Shown: piece by piece, positions 36,161 through 48,297 of the stretch
Position numbering within the stretch: position 1 is the stretch's first letter
How the letters are laid out: every line of letters starts with the position of its first letter
Assembly: GCF_014269025.2 (NCBI RefSeq)
Contig: NZ_CP077094.1
Span: 4,682,501-4,746,500, forward strand
Source: Pseudomonas promysalinigenes
GTDB lineage: Bacteria; Pseudomonadota; Gammaproteobacteria; Pseudomonadales; Pseudomonadaceae
Length of the DNA: 64,000 nucleotides
Direction of reading: 5' to 3'
The notes under the pieces: model-generated
The model's database searches: none
What the model saw: the letters and a program-made list of their open reading frames with translations, nothing else
Told to the model about the DNA's origin: nothing
Position numbers and translations under genes: made by a program

Positions 36161-36817
36161 ATGCCCAAGGTCGGTATGCAACCCATCCGCCGTCAGCAGT
36201 TGATCGAAGCCACGTTGCAGGCGGTCGATCAGGTCGGACTGGGGGACGCCAGCATTGCGCTGATTGCCCGTTTGGCCGGCGTGTCGAACGGCATCATCAG
36301 TCACTACTTTCGGGACAAGAACGGCCTGATCGCAGCGACGATGGGTTACATCATGAACATGCTCAACGAAGGCGTAAGAGCACGTCGCCAGGCCCTGATC
36401 GACGACAGCCCGCGAGCCCACCTGAAGGTGATCATCGAGGGCAACTTCGATGCCAGCCAGGTGAACGGCCCGGCGATGAAAACCTGGTTGGCCTTCTGGG
36501 CTTCCAGCATGCACCAGCCCGATTTGCACAGGTTGCAGCGAATTAACGACCACCGTCTGTACTCCAACCTGTGTTGCCAGTTCCGCCGCGCCCTGCCGCT
36601 TTACCATGCGCGCAAGGCAGCCCGCGGCCTGGCGGCCTTGATCGATGGCTTGTGGCTGCGTGGCGCGCTGTCGGGTGATGCATTCGACACCGACCAGGCA
36701 ATACGGATTGCCAACGAATACATGGATCTACAACTGGCTAAACAGCACACCCTGGGCACAACCGACCAGGTGGCTGACCAAGCACGCACGGCGCTTGCCA
36801 CACCGGCAGGAGCGTGA
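36161..36817 (+). CDS. betI: Choline-responsive transcriptional repressor BetI
   Basis: 218 aa, somewhat longer than E. coli BetI because of a polar tail. N-terminal TetR helix-turn-helix ([40 protein letters not shown], about 13-55), then the ligand-binding domain with [16 protein letters not shown]. It represses betIBA, and probably betT, until choline binds. First gene of betIBA; 37 bp before betB. Confidence 0.95.
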   Translation: MPKVGMQPIRRQQLIEATLQAVDQVGLGDASIALIARLAGVSNGIISHYFRDKNGLIAATMGYIMNMLNEGVRARRQALIDDSPRAHLKVIIEGNFDASQVNGPAMKTWLAFWASSMHQPDLHRLQRINDHRLYSNLCCQFRRALPLYHARKAARGLAALIDGLWLRGALSGDAFDTDQAIRIANEYMDLQLAKQHTLGTTDQVADQARTALATPAGA

Positions 36818-36854
36818 CGCGCAGCCAATCACACACTGCACTTGCGAGGACACT

Positions 36855-38327
36855 ATGGCCCGTTTCGGAACGCAAAAACTCTACATTGATGGTGCTTACG
36901 TCGACGCTGGCAGCAATGCCACCTTCGAAGCCATCAACCCGGCCACCGGCGAAGTCCTCGCCCACGTGCAGCGCGCCACCGAGGCTGACGTCGAGAAGGC
37001 CGTGCAAAGCGCCGAGCGCGGCCAGAAGGTCTGGGCTGCGATGACCGCCATGCAGCGTTCGCGCATTCTGCGCCGTGCCGTCGACATCCTGCGCGAGCGC
37101 AATGACGAGCTGGCCATGCTGGAAACCCTGGACACCGGCAAGTCGTACTCCGAAACCCGCTATGTCGACATCGTCACCGGCGCCGATGTGCTGGAGTACT
37201 ACGCAGGCCTGGTGCCGGCCATCGAAGGCGAGCAGATCCCGCTGCGCGAGTCGTCTTTCGTGTACACCCGTCGCGAGCCGCTGGGCGTGACGGCCGGTAT
37301 CGGCGCGTGGAACTACCCGATCCAGATCGCGCTGTGGAAATCCGCACCCGCGCTGGCCGCCGGCAACGCAATGATCTTCAAGCCGTCGGAAGTCACCTCC
37401 CTGACCACGCTGAAACTGGCCGAAATCTACACCGAAGCCGGCCTGCCCAATGGCGTGTTCAACGTGCTGACCGGCAGCGGCCGCGAAGTGGGCACCTGGC
37501 TGACCGAGCACCCACGCATCGAGAAAATTTCCTTCACCGGCGGCACCACCACCGGTAAAAAGGTCATGGCCAGCGCCTCGAGCTCGTCGCTCAAGGAAGT
37601 CACCATGGAACTGGGCGGCAAGTCGCCGCTGATCATCTGCGCTGACGCCGACCTGGACAAGGCCGCCGACATCGCCATGATGGCCAACTTCTACAGCTCG
37701 GGGCAGGTCTGCACCAACGGCACCCGCGTGTTCGTCCCGGCCGAAATGAAAGCGGCCTTCGAAGCCAAGATCGTCGAGCGCGTTGCCCGCATTCGCGTTG
37801 GCAACCCGGAAGACGAAAATACCAACTTCGGCCCACTGGTCAGCTTCCAGCACATGGAAAGCGTGCTGGGCTACATCGCCAAGGGCAAAGAAGAAGGTGC
37901 CCGCGTGCTGTGCGGTGGCGAGCGTCTGACTGAGGGTGAATTCGCCAAGGGTGCCTTCGTGGCACCGACCGTGTTCACCGATTGCCGCGACGACATGACC
38001 ATCGTCAAGGAAGAGATCTTCGGCCCGGTGATGAGCATCCTCACCTACGAAAGCGAAGAAGAAGTCATCCGCCGTGCCAACGACACCGACTTCGGCCTGG
38101 CCGCCGGTGTCTGCACCAACGATATCTCCCGCGCCCACCGCATCATCCACCAGCTCGAAGCCGGTATCTGCTGGATCAACGCGTGGGGTGAATCGCCAGC
38201 CGAGATGCCGGTTGGCGGCTACAAGCAGTCGGGCGTAGGCCGTGAGAACGGCGTCAGCTCGCTGGCTCAATACACTCGCATCAAGTCGGTGCAGGTCGAG
38301 CTGGGTGGCTACACCTCGGTTTTCTAA
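36855..38327 (+). CDS. betB: Betaine aldehyde dehydrogenase
   Basis: 490 aa, the family length. NAD(P)-dependent oxidation of betaine aldehyde to glycine betaine, the second step of osmoprotectant synthesis. Motifs: [20 protein letters not shown], the catalytic Glu in [12 protein letters not shown] and the catalytic Cys in [20 protein letters not shown] 36855 follows GCGAGGACACT. The open frame reaches into betI upstream but that part is not coding. Confidence 0.97.
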   Translation: MARFGTQKLYIDGAYVDAGSNATFEAINPATGEVLAHVQRATEADVEKAVQSAERGQKVWAAMTAMQRSRILRRAVDILRERNDELAMLETLDTGKSYSETRYVDIVTGADVLEYYAGLVPAIEGEQIPLRESSFVYTRREPLGVTAGIGAWNYPIQIALWKSAPALAAGNAMIFKPSEVTSLTTLKLAEIYTEAGLPNGVFNVLTGSGREVGTWLTEHPRIEKISFTGGTTTGKKVMASASSSSLKEVTMELGGKSPLIICADADLDKAADIAMMANFYSSGQVCTNGTRVFVPAEMKAAFEAKIVERVARIRVGNPEDENTNFGPLVSFQHMESVLGYIAKGKEEGARVLCGGERLTEGEFAKGAFVAPTVFTDCRDDMTIVKEEIFGPVMSILTYESEEEVIRRANDTDFGLAAGVCTNDISRAHRIIHQLEAGICWINAWGESPAEMPVGGYKQSGVGRENGVSSLAQYTRIKSVQVELGGYTSVF

Positions 38328-38340
38328 AACTGTCTAGCCA

Positions 38341-38364
38341 CGCCCGTGCCTCTGGGCACGGGCG
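38341..38364 (+). other. Intercistronic hairpin between betB and betA
   Basis: CGCCCGTGCC-TCTG-GGCACGGGCG is a perfect 10-bp stem with a tetraloop, 13 bp after the betB stop. No T-run follows. It probably stabilises the upstream transcript end or tunes betA expression. Confidence 0.6.
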
Positions 38365-38403
38365 CTCCCGCTCCCCGATCACCGCCAACACGAGGGTACG
38401 TTC

Positions 38404-40101
38404 ATGTCCCAAGAATTCGATTACATCATCGTCGGTGCAGGTTCGGCCGGTAACACCCTGGCAACCCGCCTGACCGAAGACGCCGGTGTCAGCGTATTGC
38501 TGCTGGAAGCCGGTGGCCCCGACTACCGCTTCGACTTCCGCACCCAGATGCCCGCTGCCTTGGCCTTTCCGCTGCAGGGCCGCCGCTATAACTGGGCCTA
38601 CGAGACCGACCCAGAGCCGCACATGGATGGCCGCCGCATGGAATGTGGCCGCGGCAAGGGCCTGGGTGGTTCGTCGCTGATCAACGGCATGTGCTACATC
38701 CGCGGCAACGCCATGGACTTCGACGGCTGGGCAGAACTGCCAGGCCTTGAAGACTGGACCTACCTGGACTGCCTGCCGTATTTCCGCAAAGCCGAAACCC
38801 GTGACATCGGCCCGAACGACTATCACGGTGGCGACGGCCCGCTCAGCGTGGCCACGCCCAAGCCGGGCAACAACCCGCTGTTCAACGCCATGGTCGAAGC
38901 CGGCGTGCAGGCCGGTTACCCGCGTACCGAAGACCTCAACGGCTACCAGCAGGAGGGCTTCGGCCCGATGGACCGCTCGGTGACCAAGAACGGCCGCCGT
39001 TCCAGCACCGCTCGCGGCTACCTGGACCAGGCCAAGAAGCGCCCGAACCTGACCATCGTCACCCACGCCCTGAGCGACCGCGTACTGTTCGAAGGCAAGC
39101 GTGCCGTAGGCGTAAGCTACCTGGTCGGCGACAGCGAAGAACGCGTCGAGGCCCGCGCCCGCAAGGAAGTGATCGTCAGCTCCGGCGCGATTGCTTCGCC
39201 GCAATTGCTGCAGCGTTCCGGTGTTGGCCCACGCGCCCTGCTCGAAAGCCTCGACATTCCCGTGGTGCATGACCTGCCAGGGGTTGGCGAGAACCTGCAG
39301 GACCACCTTGAGCTGTACCTGCAGTACGCCTGCACCCAGCCGGTTTCGCTGTACCCATCGCTGCTGTGGTGGAACCAGCCGGCGATCGGTGCCGAGTGGC
39401 TGTTCAACGGGACTGGCATCGGCGCCAGCAACCAGTTCGAGGCCGGCGGTTTCATCCGCAGCCGTCCTGAGTTCAAGTGGCCGAACATCCAGTACCACTT
39501 CCTGCCGGTGGCCATCAATTACAACGGTTCCAACGGTGTGAAGGAACACGGCTTCCAGGCCCACATGGGTTCGATGCGCTCGCCCGCCCGCGGTCGCGTT
39601 CAGGCCAAGTCCAAAGACCCGCGCCAGCACCCAAGCATCCTGTTCAACTACATGTCCACCGAGCAGGACTGGCAGGAGTTCCGCGACGGCATTCGCCTGA
39701 CCCGCGAAATCATGGCCCAGCCAGCGCTGGACCCGTACCGTGGCCGCGAAATCAGCCCGGGCGCGCACGTGCAGACCGATGAAGAGCTGGACAAGTTCAT
39801 CCGCGAGCACGCCGAAACCGCCTTCCACCCATCCTGCTCGTGCAAGATGGGCACCGACGACATGGCGGTAGTTGACGGTGAAGGCCGAGTGCACGGTATG
39901 CAGGGCCTGCGCGTGGTCGATGCCTCGATCATGCCGCTGATCATCACCGGTAACCTCAATGCGACCACGATCATGATCGCCGAGAAAATCTCCGACAAGA
40001 TCCGTGGCCGCAAGCCGCTGCCGCGCAGCACTGCCAAGTACTATGTGGCAGGCGATGCACCGGTCAAAGGCAAACCAATGCGTGAAGTGAAGCAGGCTTG
40101 A
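38404..40101 (+). CDS. betA: Choline dehydrogenase
   Basis: 565 aa, a GMC-family flavoprotein that oxidises choline to betaine aldehyde at the inner membrane. N-terminal FAD-binding [23 protein letters not shown] signature [20 protein letters not shown] near 86-105, the second GMC signature [18 protein letters not shown] near 260, and the catalytic C-terminal His-containing stretch ([13 protein letters not shown] ... VVDASIMP ... [13 protein letters not shown]). Last gene of betIBA, followed by a REP arm and a terminator. Confidence 0.97.
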   Translation: MSQEFDYIIVGAGSAGNTLATRLTEDAGVSVLLLEAGGPDYRFDFRTQMPAALAFPLQGRRYNWAYETDPEPHMDGRRMECGRGKGLGGSSLINGMCYIRGNAMDFDGWAELPGLEDWTYLDCLPYFRKAETRDIGPNDYHGGDGPLSVATPKPGNNPLFNAMVEAGVQAGYPRTEDLNGYQQEGFGPMDRSVTKNGRRSSTARGYLDQAKKRPNLTIVTHALSDRVLFEGKRAVGVSYLVGDSEERVEARARKEVIVSSGAIASPQLLQRSGVGPRALLESLDIPVVHDLPGVGENLQDHLELYLQYACTQPVSLYPSLLWWNQPAIGAEWLFNGTGIGASNQFEAGGFIRSRPEFKWPNIQYHFLPVAINYNGSNGVKEHGFQAHMGSMRSPARGRVQAKSKDPRQHPSILFNYMSTEQDWQEFRDGIRLTREIMAQPALDPYRGREISPGAHVQTDEELDKFIREHAETAFHPSCSCKMGTDDMAVVDGEGRVHGMQGLRVVDASIMPLIITGNLNATTIMIAEKISDKIRGRKPLPRSTAKYYVAGDAPVKGKPMREVKQA

Positions 40102-40135
40102 CCCTGACGCCACTCAGCCAAGCCATTTGAGGCTG

Positions 40136-40192
40136 CTGCGGATGAGTCCGCTCCCACACTGTATCTGTAGGAGCGGCTTTAACCGCGAAAGC
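40136..40192. repeat. REP-like element downstream of betA
   Basis: GGAGCGGCTTTAACCGCGAA with a preceding partner arm (GCGGATGAGTCCGCTCCCAC) resembles P. putida REP sequences but is imperfect. Confidence 0.6.
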
Positions 40193-40214
40193 GCTCATTA
40201 GGCCACCCAAATAG

Positions 40215-40240
40215 AAGGCACCCTCGCGGTGCCTTTTTTT
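40215..40240 (+). terminator. Rho-independent terminator of betIBA
   Basis: AAGGCACC-CTCGC-GGTGCCTT followed by TTTTT. Confidence 0.9.
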
Positions 40241-40346
40241 CATCTGCAGAAACGCTTTACAGGCTGCCAATTCATCAGGTTAGAATCGATTGGCACGCGA
40301 CTTGCCAGTCAAGTCTTTCCCCGCCCCGCCCCCCGGAGTACTGCCT

Positions 40347-42089
40347 TTGGATGCCAGCACCATCAACAGCCTGTTTCTGATCGGCGCATTGCTGGTGGGT
40401 GCAAGTATCCTGGTCAGCTCGCTGTCGTCGCGACTGGGCATTCCGATTCTGGTCATCATCCTCGCTGTCGGCATGATCGCTGGCGTGGATGGTGGCGGCA
40501 TCATCTTCAACAACTACCCAACCGCGTACCTGGTGGGCAACCTGGCACTGGCCGTGATTCTGCTCGACGGCGGCCTGCGCACACGGGTGGCGAGTTTTCG
40601 TGTAGCCCTGTGGCCAGCGCTGTCCCTGGCCACGGTCGGGGTGATGATCACCACGGCGCTGACCGGCATGGTCGCCGCCTGGCTGTTCGATCTGAGCCTG
40701 ATCCAGGGCCTGCTGATCGGCGCCATCGTCGGCTCGACCGACGCCGCCGCGGTGTTTTCGCTACTGGGCGGCAAAGGCCTGAACGAACGGGTTACCGCCA
40801 CCCTGGAAATCGAGTCGGGCAGCAACGACCCGATGGCGGTATTCCTCACTGTCACCCTGATCGACATGATCGCCAGTGGCCAGACCGGCCTGCACTGGAG
40901 CCTGTTGGGCCACTTGCTGCGCGAATTCGGCATCGGTGGCCTGGTCGGCCTGGGTGGGGGCTGGCTGATGCTGCAATTGGTCAACCGCATCAACCTGGCC
41001 GGCGGCCTATACCCGATTCTGGTCATCGCTGGGGGGCTTGTGGTGTTCTCGCTGACCAATGCCCTGCACGGCAGCGGGTTCCTGGCCGTTTATCTGTGCG
41101 GCCTGGTGCTGGGCAACAGGCCTATCCGCAGCCGCCACGGTATCTTGCACATGCTTGACGGCATGGCCTGGCTGGCCCAGATCGGCATGTTCCTGGTGCT
41201 GGGGCTGCTGGTTACGCCCCACGACTTGCTGCCGATCGCGCTGCCGGCACTGGGCCTGGCGCTGTGGATGATCCTGATGGCACGGCCGCTGTCGGTGGTC
41301 GCCGCCCTGTTGCCGTTCAAGGCCTTCCACGGCCGCGAAAAAGCCTTCATCTCCTGGGTTGGCCTGCGGGGTGCGGTGCCGATCATTCTGGCGGTGTTCC
41401 CGCTGATGGCGGGCCTACCGGACGCACAGCTGTTCTTCAACCTGGCGTTCTTCATCGTGCTGGTATCACTGCTGGTGCAAGGCACAAGCCTGCCCTGGAT
41501 GGCAAAGCTGCTGAAAGTCACCGTGCCGCCAGACCCCGCCCCGATCTCCCGCTCGGCCCTGGAGGTTCATGTCACCAGCGAGTGGGAGCTGTTCGTCTAC
41601 CGGTTGGGCGCGGAGAAATGGTGCATCGGCGCCGCCCTGCGCGAGCTGAAAATGCCCGAAGGCACGCGTATCGCTGCGCTGTTCCGTGGCGAGCAACTGC
41701 TGCACCCTTCCGGCAGTACCGTGTTGGAAGTCGGCGACATGCTTTGCGTGATCGGCCACGAGCACAATCTTCCGGCTTTGGGCAAACTGTTCAGCCAGGC
41801 ACCCCAACGTGGTTTGGATCTGCGTTTCTTCGGCGACTTCGTGCTCGAAGGCGATGCGGAGTTGGGTGCGGTAGCCGCCCTGTACGGCCTGAAACTCGAT
41901 GGTCTGGACGTGAAAATGCCGCTGGCGCAGTTCATCCGACAAAAGGTCGGAGGCGCTCCAGTAGTAGGCGACCAGGTGCAATGGCACGGCACGATCTGGA
42001 CCGTGGCGACCATGGACGGGAACAAGATCCAGAAAGTCGGCGTCAGATTCCCCGAGGGAACGCGACCCGGACCAGGATTGTTCCTCTAA
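40347..42089 (+). CDS. cvrA: K+/H+ antiporter CvrA (NhaP2 type)
   Basis: 580 aa from a TTG start at 40347, preceded by CCCCGGAG with 8-bp spacing and beginning [20 protein letters not shown]; no ATG start with a ribosome site lies upstream. About 12-13 membrane segments (to about 400) hold the exchanger motifs [33 protein letters not shown] and [15 protein letters not shown] TrkA-C (RCK_C) domain follows at about 400-475 and a CorC/HlyC-like domain to the end. It exports K+ in exchange for protons and fits the osmotic-stress neighbourhood of bet and mscK. Confidence 0.9.
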   Translation: MDASTINSLFLIGALLVGASILVSSLSSRLGIPILVIILAVGMIAGVDGGGIIFNNYPTAYLVGNLALAVILLDGGLRTRVASFRVALWPALSLATVGVMITTALTGMVAAWLFDLSLIQGLLIGAIVGSTDAAAVFSLLGGKGLNERVTATLEIESGSNDPMAVFLTVTLIDMIASGQTGLHWSLLGHLLREFGIGGLVGLGGGWLMLQLVNRINLAGGLYPILVIAGGLVVFSLTNALHGSGFLAVYLCGLVLGNRPIRSRHGILHMLDGMAWLAQIGMFLVLGLLVTPHDLLPIALPALGLALWMILMARPLSVVAALLPFKAFHGREKAFISWVGLRGAVPIILAVFPLMAGLPDAQLFFNLAFFIVLVSLLVQGTSLPWMAKLLKVTVPPDPAPISRSALEVHVTSEWELFVYRLGAEKWCIGAALRELKMPEGTRIAALFRGEQLLHPSGSTVLEVGDMLCVIGHEHNLPALGKLFSQAPQRGLDLRFFGDFVLEGDAELGAVAALYGLKLDGLDVKMPLAQFIRQKVGGAPVVGDQVQWHGTIWTVATMDGNKIQKVGVRFPEGTRPGPGLFL

Positions 42090-42124
42090 ACTGCGTGTTA
42101 GCCTGATCCATAAGTAGTCTGCCT

Positions 42125-45100
42125 ATGTCCTTGCGTGTGTACCTTCGCGCGGCCCTGCTTGGGTTGTGCCTTTCCCTTTCGTTCGCGGCCACCGCGGCAG
42201 AAGCCCCAACCACCGCCAGCATCCAGAACAGCCTCGACAAGATCGCCGAGCGCAAGCTGCCCGAAGCTGACCAGAAGGCTCTGCAGCAGGTGCTCGAGCA
42301 GACTTTGGCGCTGCTAAACAGTAAAGAAGACAGCGAGAGCAAGCTGGCCGCGCTCAAGCAGCAACTGGCCGGTGCGCCCAAGCAAACCAGCGATAGCCAG
42401 AAAGAGCTGGCAAGGCTCAAGGAAAGCAAACCCCAGCCGGTCACCCAGCGCTATGCCAACCTGAGCGTGCCGCAGCTCGAGCAAATGCTCAGCGAGCGCA
42501 ATACCCTGCAAGGCGACTTGCAGAAGGCGCTGTCAGACGCCAATAGCCTGATCATCAACTCGCAAACCCGCCCGGAGCGGGCCCAGGCCGAGATCAGCCA
42601 AAACCAGACCCGCACCCAGCAGATCAACAACATCCTCAAGAGCGGCAAAGACGCTGGCAAGCCGATCAACGCCGACCAGCGCAATCAGCTCAATGCCGAA
42701 TTGGGCTCGCTCAATGCCCTTACCCAACTGCGGCGTCAGGAGCTGGCCGGCAATGGTTTGCTGCAAGACCTTGGCAATGCTCAGCATGACCTGCTGATCG
42801 AGCGTACCGCACGCCTGGAGCAGGAAATCCAGGACCTGCAGACGCTGATCAATGACAAGCGCCTGGCCCAGTCCCAACAAACCGTCACGCAACAGTCGAT
42901 CGAGGCGCAGAAGGCTGGCGGCAGCAGCTTGCTCGCCACTGAGAGTGCGGCCAACCTCAAGCTTTCGGACTACCTGCTCAAAAGCACCGACCGCCTCAAC
43001 GAGGTGACCCAGCAGAACCTGCGTACCAAGCAGCAGCTCGACAGCCTGACCCAGGCCGACCAGGCGCTGGACGAACAGATCAACGTTCTCAAGGGCAGCC
43101 TGCTGCTGTCGAAGATCCTCTACAAGCAGAAACAGGCGCTGCCGCACCTGAAGCTCGACCGTGACCTGGCTGATCAGATTGCCGATATCCGCCTGTATCA
43201 ATTCGAGATCAACCAGCAGCGCGAGCAAATGAGCAACCCGGTGGGCTACGTCGATAAGCTGCTGGCCAACCAGCCGCAGCAAGACGTTACACCGCAGCTA
43301 CGCAAGGCGCTGCTCGAAGTGGCGATCACCCGCAGCGACCTGCTCGAGCGCCTGAACCGTGAACTGTCGGCGCTGCTCAACGAGTCGATCACTCTGCAGC
43401 TCAACCAGAAGCAGTTGCTGGGCACCGCCCAGGGGCTGCGCAACACGCTCGATGAGCAGATGTTCTGGATCCCCAGCAACAAACCGCTGGATTGGGACTG
43501 GCTGAGCTTCGTGCCGACCCGCCTACCCGAACAGATCGCAAGCCTGCCCTGGGGTTCGGGTATCAAGGAACTGGCCGACGGCCTGAGCCAGCGCCCGCTA
43601 CTGTTCCTGCCCCTGCTGCTGGTCATTGGGGCCCTCTTGTGGCGGCGCAAGTACCTGTATGAAAGGCTGAACAAGGTCCACCAGGATATCGGCCATTTCC
43701 GTCGCGACAGCCAATGGCACACGCCACAGGCCATCCTGATCAATGTACTGCTGGCGATGCCGGTGAGTCTGGGCCTGGCCCTGTGCAGCTATGCACTGCA
43801 GATCGACGCCCGCGGCCAGAACGCCAACCTGGGCGCCGCGCTGTGGCAACTGGCCCAGGCCTGGCTGGTGTTCTATACCGCCTACCGTATCCTCGCCCCG
43901 GGCGGGGTGGCCGAGATCCATTTCCGCTGGCACAAGCCGCAGGTCGAGTTTCTACGCGGCTGGGTGCGCCGGCTGGGCATCGTGGTGCTGGCGCTGGTCG
44001 GGGTGGTTGCCGTCGCCGAGCACCAGCCTTCGGCGCTGGCCGACGACGTGCTGGGTATCGGCGTGGTGCTGACCTGTTATGCCCTGATGGCCTGGCTACT
44101 GAGCCGCCTGCTTTTGAGCAGCCCGGCGCACCGCAATACATCGCTGTTCCGCAAAGCAGTCGGGGTGGCCTTCACGGCGCTGCCGATCGCGTTGTTCGTG
44201 GCGGTGTGTTTCGGCTACTACTACACCGCGCTCAAACTTACCGACCGCCTGATCTATACCCTGTACCTGCTGCTGTTCTGGCTGGTGATCGAGGCGGCAT
44301 TCGTGCGCGGCCTGTCGGTGGCGGCGCGGCGCCTGGCCTACCAGCGCGCATTGAGCAAGCGCCAGGCAGCCAAGGAAGGGCTCGACGGTGAAGTCATCGT
44401 CGAAGAGCCGACCCTGGACATCGAACAGGTCAACCAGCAGTCGCTGCGCCTGATCCGCCTGGCACTGCTCGGCGGTTTCATCGCCGGCCTGTACTGGGTC
44501 TGGTCGGACCTGCTTTCGGTCTTCGCCTACCTCAACAACGTCACCCTGTACGAATACACCAGCGGGACCGGTACCTCGGCCAGCATGGTGCCGATCAGCC
44601 TCGGCGACCTGCTGGGCGCCCTGGTGATCGTTGGCATCACCTTCGCCCTGGCTGGCAACTTGCCTGGCCTGCTGGAAGTGCTGGTGCTTTCACGCCTGAA
44701 CCTGGCCCAGGGCAGCGCCTACGCCACCACCACACTGCTTTCCTACACCATCGTCGGCGTAGGTATCGTCAGCACCTTATCTACCCTAGGGGTGAGCTGG
44801 GACAAGCTACAGTGGCTGGTGGCAGCGCTCTCGGTGGGCCTGGGCTTCGGCATGCAGGAGATCTTCGCCAACTTCATCTCCGGCATCATGATCCTGTTCG
44901 AGCGGCCGGTGCGCATCGGCGACACCATCACCATCGGCAACCTTTCAGGGACGGTCAGCAAGATTCGCATTCGGGCCACCACCATCACCGATTTCGACCG
45001 CAAGGACATCATCGTCCCTAACAAGACCTTCATCACCGGCCAGCTGATCAATTGGTCGCTGACCGATACCGTCACTCGGGTGACGTTGAAGCTGGGCATC

Positions 45101-45433
45101 GACTACGGCTCGGACCTGGACTTGGTGCGCGATCTGCTGCTCAAGGGCGCCCACGAGAACCCGCGCGTGCTCAAGGACCCAGAGCCGCTGGTGTATTTCC
45201 TCAATTTCGGCGAAAGCTCCCTGGACCACGAACTGCGCATGCATGTCCGTGACCTGGGTGACCGCAACCCGACGCTGGACGAGATCAACCGCTACATCAA
45301 CCGCGAGTTCAAGGCCCATGACATCAAGATCTCGGTACGTCAGGTCGAGGTGTTCCTGATGGACTCCAAAGGTGGCAAGCAACAGCTGATCCCGATGGAA
45401 CAACCCAAACCCGATGGCACCCCATCGGCCTGA
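42125..45433 (+). CDS. mscK: Mechanosensitive channel, MscK/KefA type
   Basis: 1102 aa, close to E. coli MscK (about 1120). Signal peptide (MSLRVYLRAALLGLCLSLSF, cut near AATA), a long periplasmic helical/coiled-coil region (about 30-475), about 8-11 membrane segments, then the MscS core: LGLGFGMQEIFANFISGIMI (pore helix), GDTITIGNLSGTVSKIRIR (beta domain) and IVPNKTFITGQLINW. It opens under membrane tension and responds to K+ in MscK. Placed after the K+/H+ antiporter with 35 bp between them, which suggests a joint osmotic role. Confidence 0.92.
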   Translation: MSLRVYLRAALLGLCLSLSFAATAAEAPTTASIQNSLDKIAERKLPEADQKALQQVLEQTLALLNSKEDSESKLAALKQQLAGAPKQTSDSQKELARLKESKPQPVTQRYANLSVPQLEQMLSERNTLQGDLQKALSDANSLIINSQTRPERAQAEISQNQTRTQQINNILKSGKDAGKPINADQRNQLNAELGSLNALTQLRRQELAGNGLLQDLGNAQHDLLIERTARLEQEIQDLQTLINDKRLAQSQQTVTQQSIEAQKAGGSSLLATESAANLKLSDYLLKSTDRLNEVTQQNLRTKQQLDSLTQADQALDEQINVLKGSLLLSKILYKQKQALPHLKLDRDLADQIADIRLYQFEINQQREQMSNPVGYVDKLLANQPQQDVTPQLRKALLEVAITRSDLLERLNRELSALLNESITLQLNQKQLLGTAQGLRNTLDEQMFWIPSNKPLDWDWLSFVPTRLPEQIASLPWGSGIKELADGLSQRPLLFLPLLLVIGALLWRRKYLYERLNKVHQDIGHFRRDSQWHTPQAILINVLLAMPVSLGLALCSYALQIDARGQNANLGAALWQLAQAWLVFYTAYRILAPGGVAEIHFRWHKPQVEFLRGWVRRLGIVVLALVGVVAVAEHQPSALADDVLGIGVVLTCYALMAWLLSRLLLSSPAHRNTSLFRKAVGVAFTALPIALFVAVCFGYYYTALKLTDRLIYTLYLLLFWLVIEAAFVRGLSVAARRLAYQRALSKRQAAKEGLDGEVIVEEPTLDIEQVNQQSLRLIRLALLGGFIAGLYWVWSDLLSVFAYLNNVTLYEYTSGTGTSASMVPISLGDLLGALVIVGITFALAGNLPGLLEVLVLSRLNLAQGSAYATTTLLSYTIVGVGIVSTLSTLGVSWDKLQWLVAALSVGLGFGMQEIFANFISGIMILFERPVRIGDTITIGNLSGTVSKIRIRATTITDFDRKDIIVPNKTFITGQLINWSLTDTVTRVTLKLGIDYGSDLDLVRDLLLKGAHENPRVLKDPEPLVYFLNFGESSLDHELRMHVRDLGDRNPTLDEINRYINREFKAHDIKISVRQVEVFLMDSKGGKQQLIPMEQPKPDGTPSA

Positions 45434-46939
<1,506 letters not shown>

Positions 46940-46955
46940 TGTTCAAGGAGCCTTG

Positions 46956-47390
46956 ATGTCCGAGCCACTGATAATCCCCTGCCCCCACTGCAACGGCCTT
47001 AACCGTCTGCCGGCGCAGCGTCTGGGTGACACACCCAAATGCGGGCGCTGCAAACAGGCTGTGCTGTTGAGCCAGCCGTTCGAACTGAGCGAAGCGAACT
47101 ATGGCAGCCAGATCAAAGGCGACGTGCCGCTGCTGATCGACGTCTGGGCTGACTGGTGCGGCCCGTGCAAATCGTTTGCCCCGACCTTCGAGCAGGCTGC
47201 CCGCCAGCTCAGCGGCCGCTGCCGCCTGGCCAAGCTGGACAGCGAAGCCAACCGTAACTTGGCGGGGCAACTGGGAATCCGCTCGATTCCCAGCCTGATC
47301 CTGTTCAAGAACGGTCGTGAAATCAGCCGCCAGGCTGGGGCGTTTGCGCTCCAGCCGTTGCTGGAGTGGTTGCGCGGTCAGGGGGTTTGA
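46956..47390 (+). CDS. trxC: Thioredoxin 2
   Basis: 144 aa from ATG 46956 with TCAAGGAGC upstream. The N-terminal zinc ribbon (CPHCNGLNRLPAQ ... CGRCKQ) is the mark of thioredoxin 2, followed by the thioredoxin domain with DWCGPCKSFAPTF. Likely co-transcribed with selO. Confidence 0.95.
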   Translation: MSEPLIIPCPHCNGLNRLPAQRLGDTPKCGRCKQAVLLSQPFELSEANYGSQIKGDVPLLIDVWADWCGPCKSFAPTFEQAARQLSGRCRLAKLDSEANRNLAGQLGIRSIPSLILFKNGREISRQAGAFALQPLLEWLRGQGV

Positions 47391-47427
47391 AGCGCCTGTC
47401 TTGAGCTGATTGGTGCCTGTGAGATCC

Positions 47428-48201
47428 TCAACCATTCTCCTCGAGCAAATCGTGCAGTTCGACAAACTGCTGGGTCAGCTTGTGCCGCGGTTCCAAGTGA
47501 ATCAGCGGCAGGCTGGCATGGTGCGATTCGCGCATCTTCACCGAACTGCCCAGGTACACCGGTAACACCGGCAGCCCCTCGGCCAGCAGTTCGTCGAGCA
47601 TCTGCTGGGGCAGGCTGGCGCGTGACTGGAACTGATTGACCACGATACCTTCGACCAGCAGGTCTTCGTTATGGTCGTCCTTGAGCTCTTCGATCTCAGA
47701 CAGCAAGCCGTACAGCGCCTGGCGCGAGAAGCTGTCGCAATCGAAGGGGATCAGCACGCGATCAGCGGCGATCAATGCAGAAACCGCATAAAAGTTGAGG
47801 GCCGGTGGCGTGTCGATGTAGATCCGTTCGTAGTCTTCGTCCAGCTGGTCGAGCAACTTACGCAACTTGTTGATTTTATGCTTGGCCTCAAGCTTTGGCT
47901 GCAGGTCGGCCAGCTCTGCAGTGGCGGTGACCACATGCAGATTGTCGAACGGTGTTTCGTAGATATCGACTTGATTCTTCTTGCTGAACGGGCCACTGGA
48001 AAGGCTTTGCTTGAAGAAATCGGCAATGCCCATGGGGATATCGTCGCCGGTCAGGCCAGTGAGGTATTGGGTGGAGTTGGCCTGGGCATCCAGGTCGATC
48101 AGCAAGGTCCGGTAACCTTCGCTGGCACTCACTGCTGCCAGGTTGCAAGCGATGCTCGACTTGCCCACACCACCTTTCTGATTGAACACCACGCGCCGCA
48201 T
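47428..48201 (-). CDS. ParA-family ATPase, orphan
   Basis: 257 aa from ATG 48201 with a strong GGAGG. The deviant Walker A is [20 protein letters not shown], Walker B-type [15 protein letters not shown] and DTPPALNFY. This is a ParA/MinD-type ATPase, but no parB, parS or membrane-targeting partner is next to it. The chromosomal parAB lies elsewhere in pseudomonads, so this one probably positions some other cargo; which is unknown. Convergent with trxC (37 bp), divergent neighbours on the other side. Confidence 0.85.
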   Translation of the reverse strand: MRRVVFNQKGGVGKSSIACNLAAVSASEGYRTLLIDLDAQANSTQYLTGLTGDDIPMGIADFFKQSLSSGPFSKKNQVDIYETPFDNLHVVTATAELADLQPKLEAKHKINKLRKLLDQLDEDYERIYIDTPPALNFYAVSALIAADRVLIPFDCDSFSRQALYGLLSEIEELKDDHNEDLLVEGIVVNQFQSRASLPQQMLDELLAEGLPVLPVYLGSSVKMRESHHASLPLIHLEPRHKLTQQFVELHDLLEENG

Positions 48202-48297
48202 GATAGACCTCCGTGTATCAACGAATGCCCGAGTATGTGGTGGTGCAGCGGCAATGACCAGTGCCATTTGCCCCTTAGCCTGCCTGTATCCCCCCGA

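Noticed and set aside
38281..40113. A 610-codon minus-strand frame opposite betA
   Set aside because: Shadow of the choline dehydrogenase gene; no ribosome site and no domain.
40290..40346. Longer N-terminus of the K+/H+ antiporter starting at a TTG at 40290
   Set aside because: The extra 19 residues are Pro-rich, and the TTG at 40347 has a GGAG at ideal spacing and gives the usual family length.
47391..47427. Possible terminator between trxC and the ParA gene
   Set aside because: No inverted repeat with a T-run could be seen in this short convergent gap.
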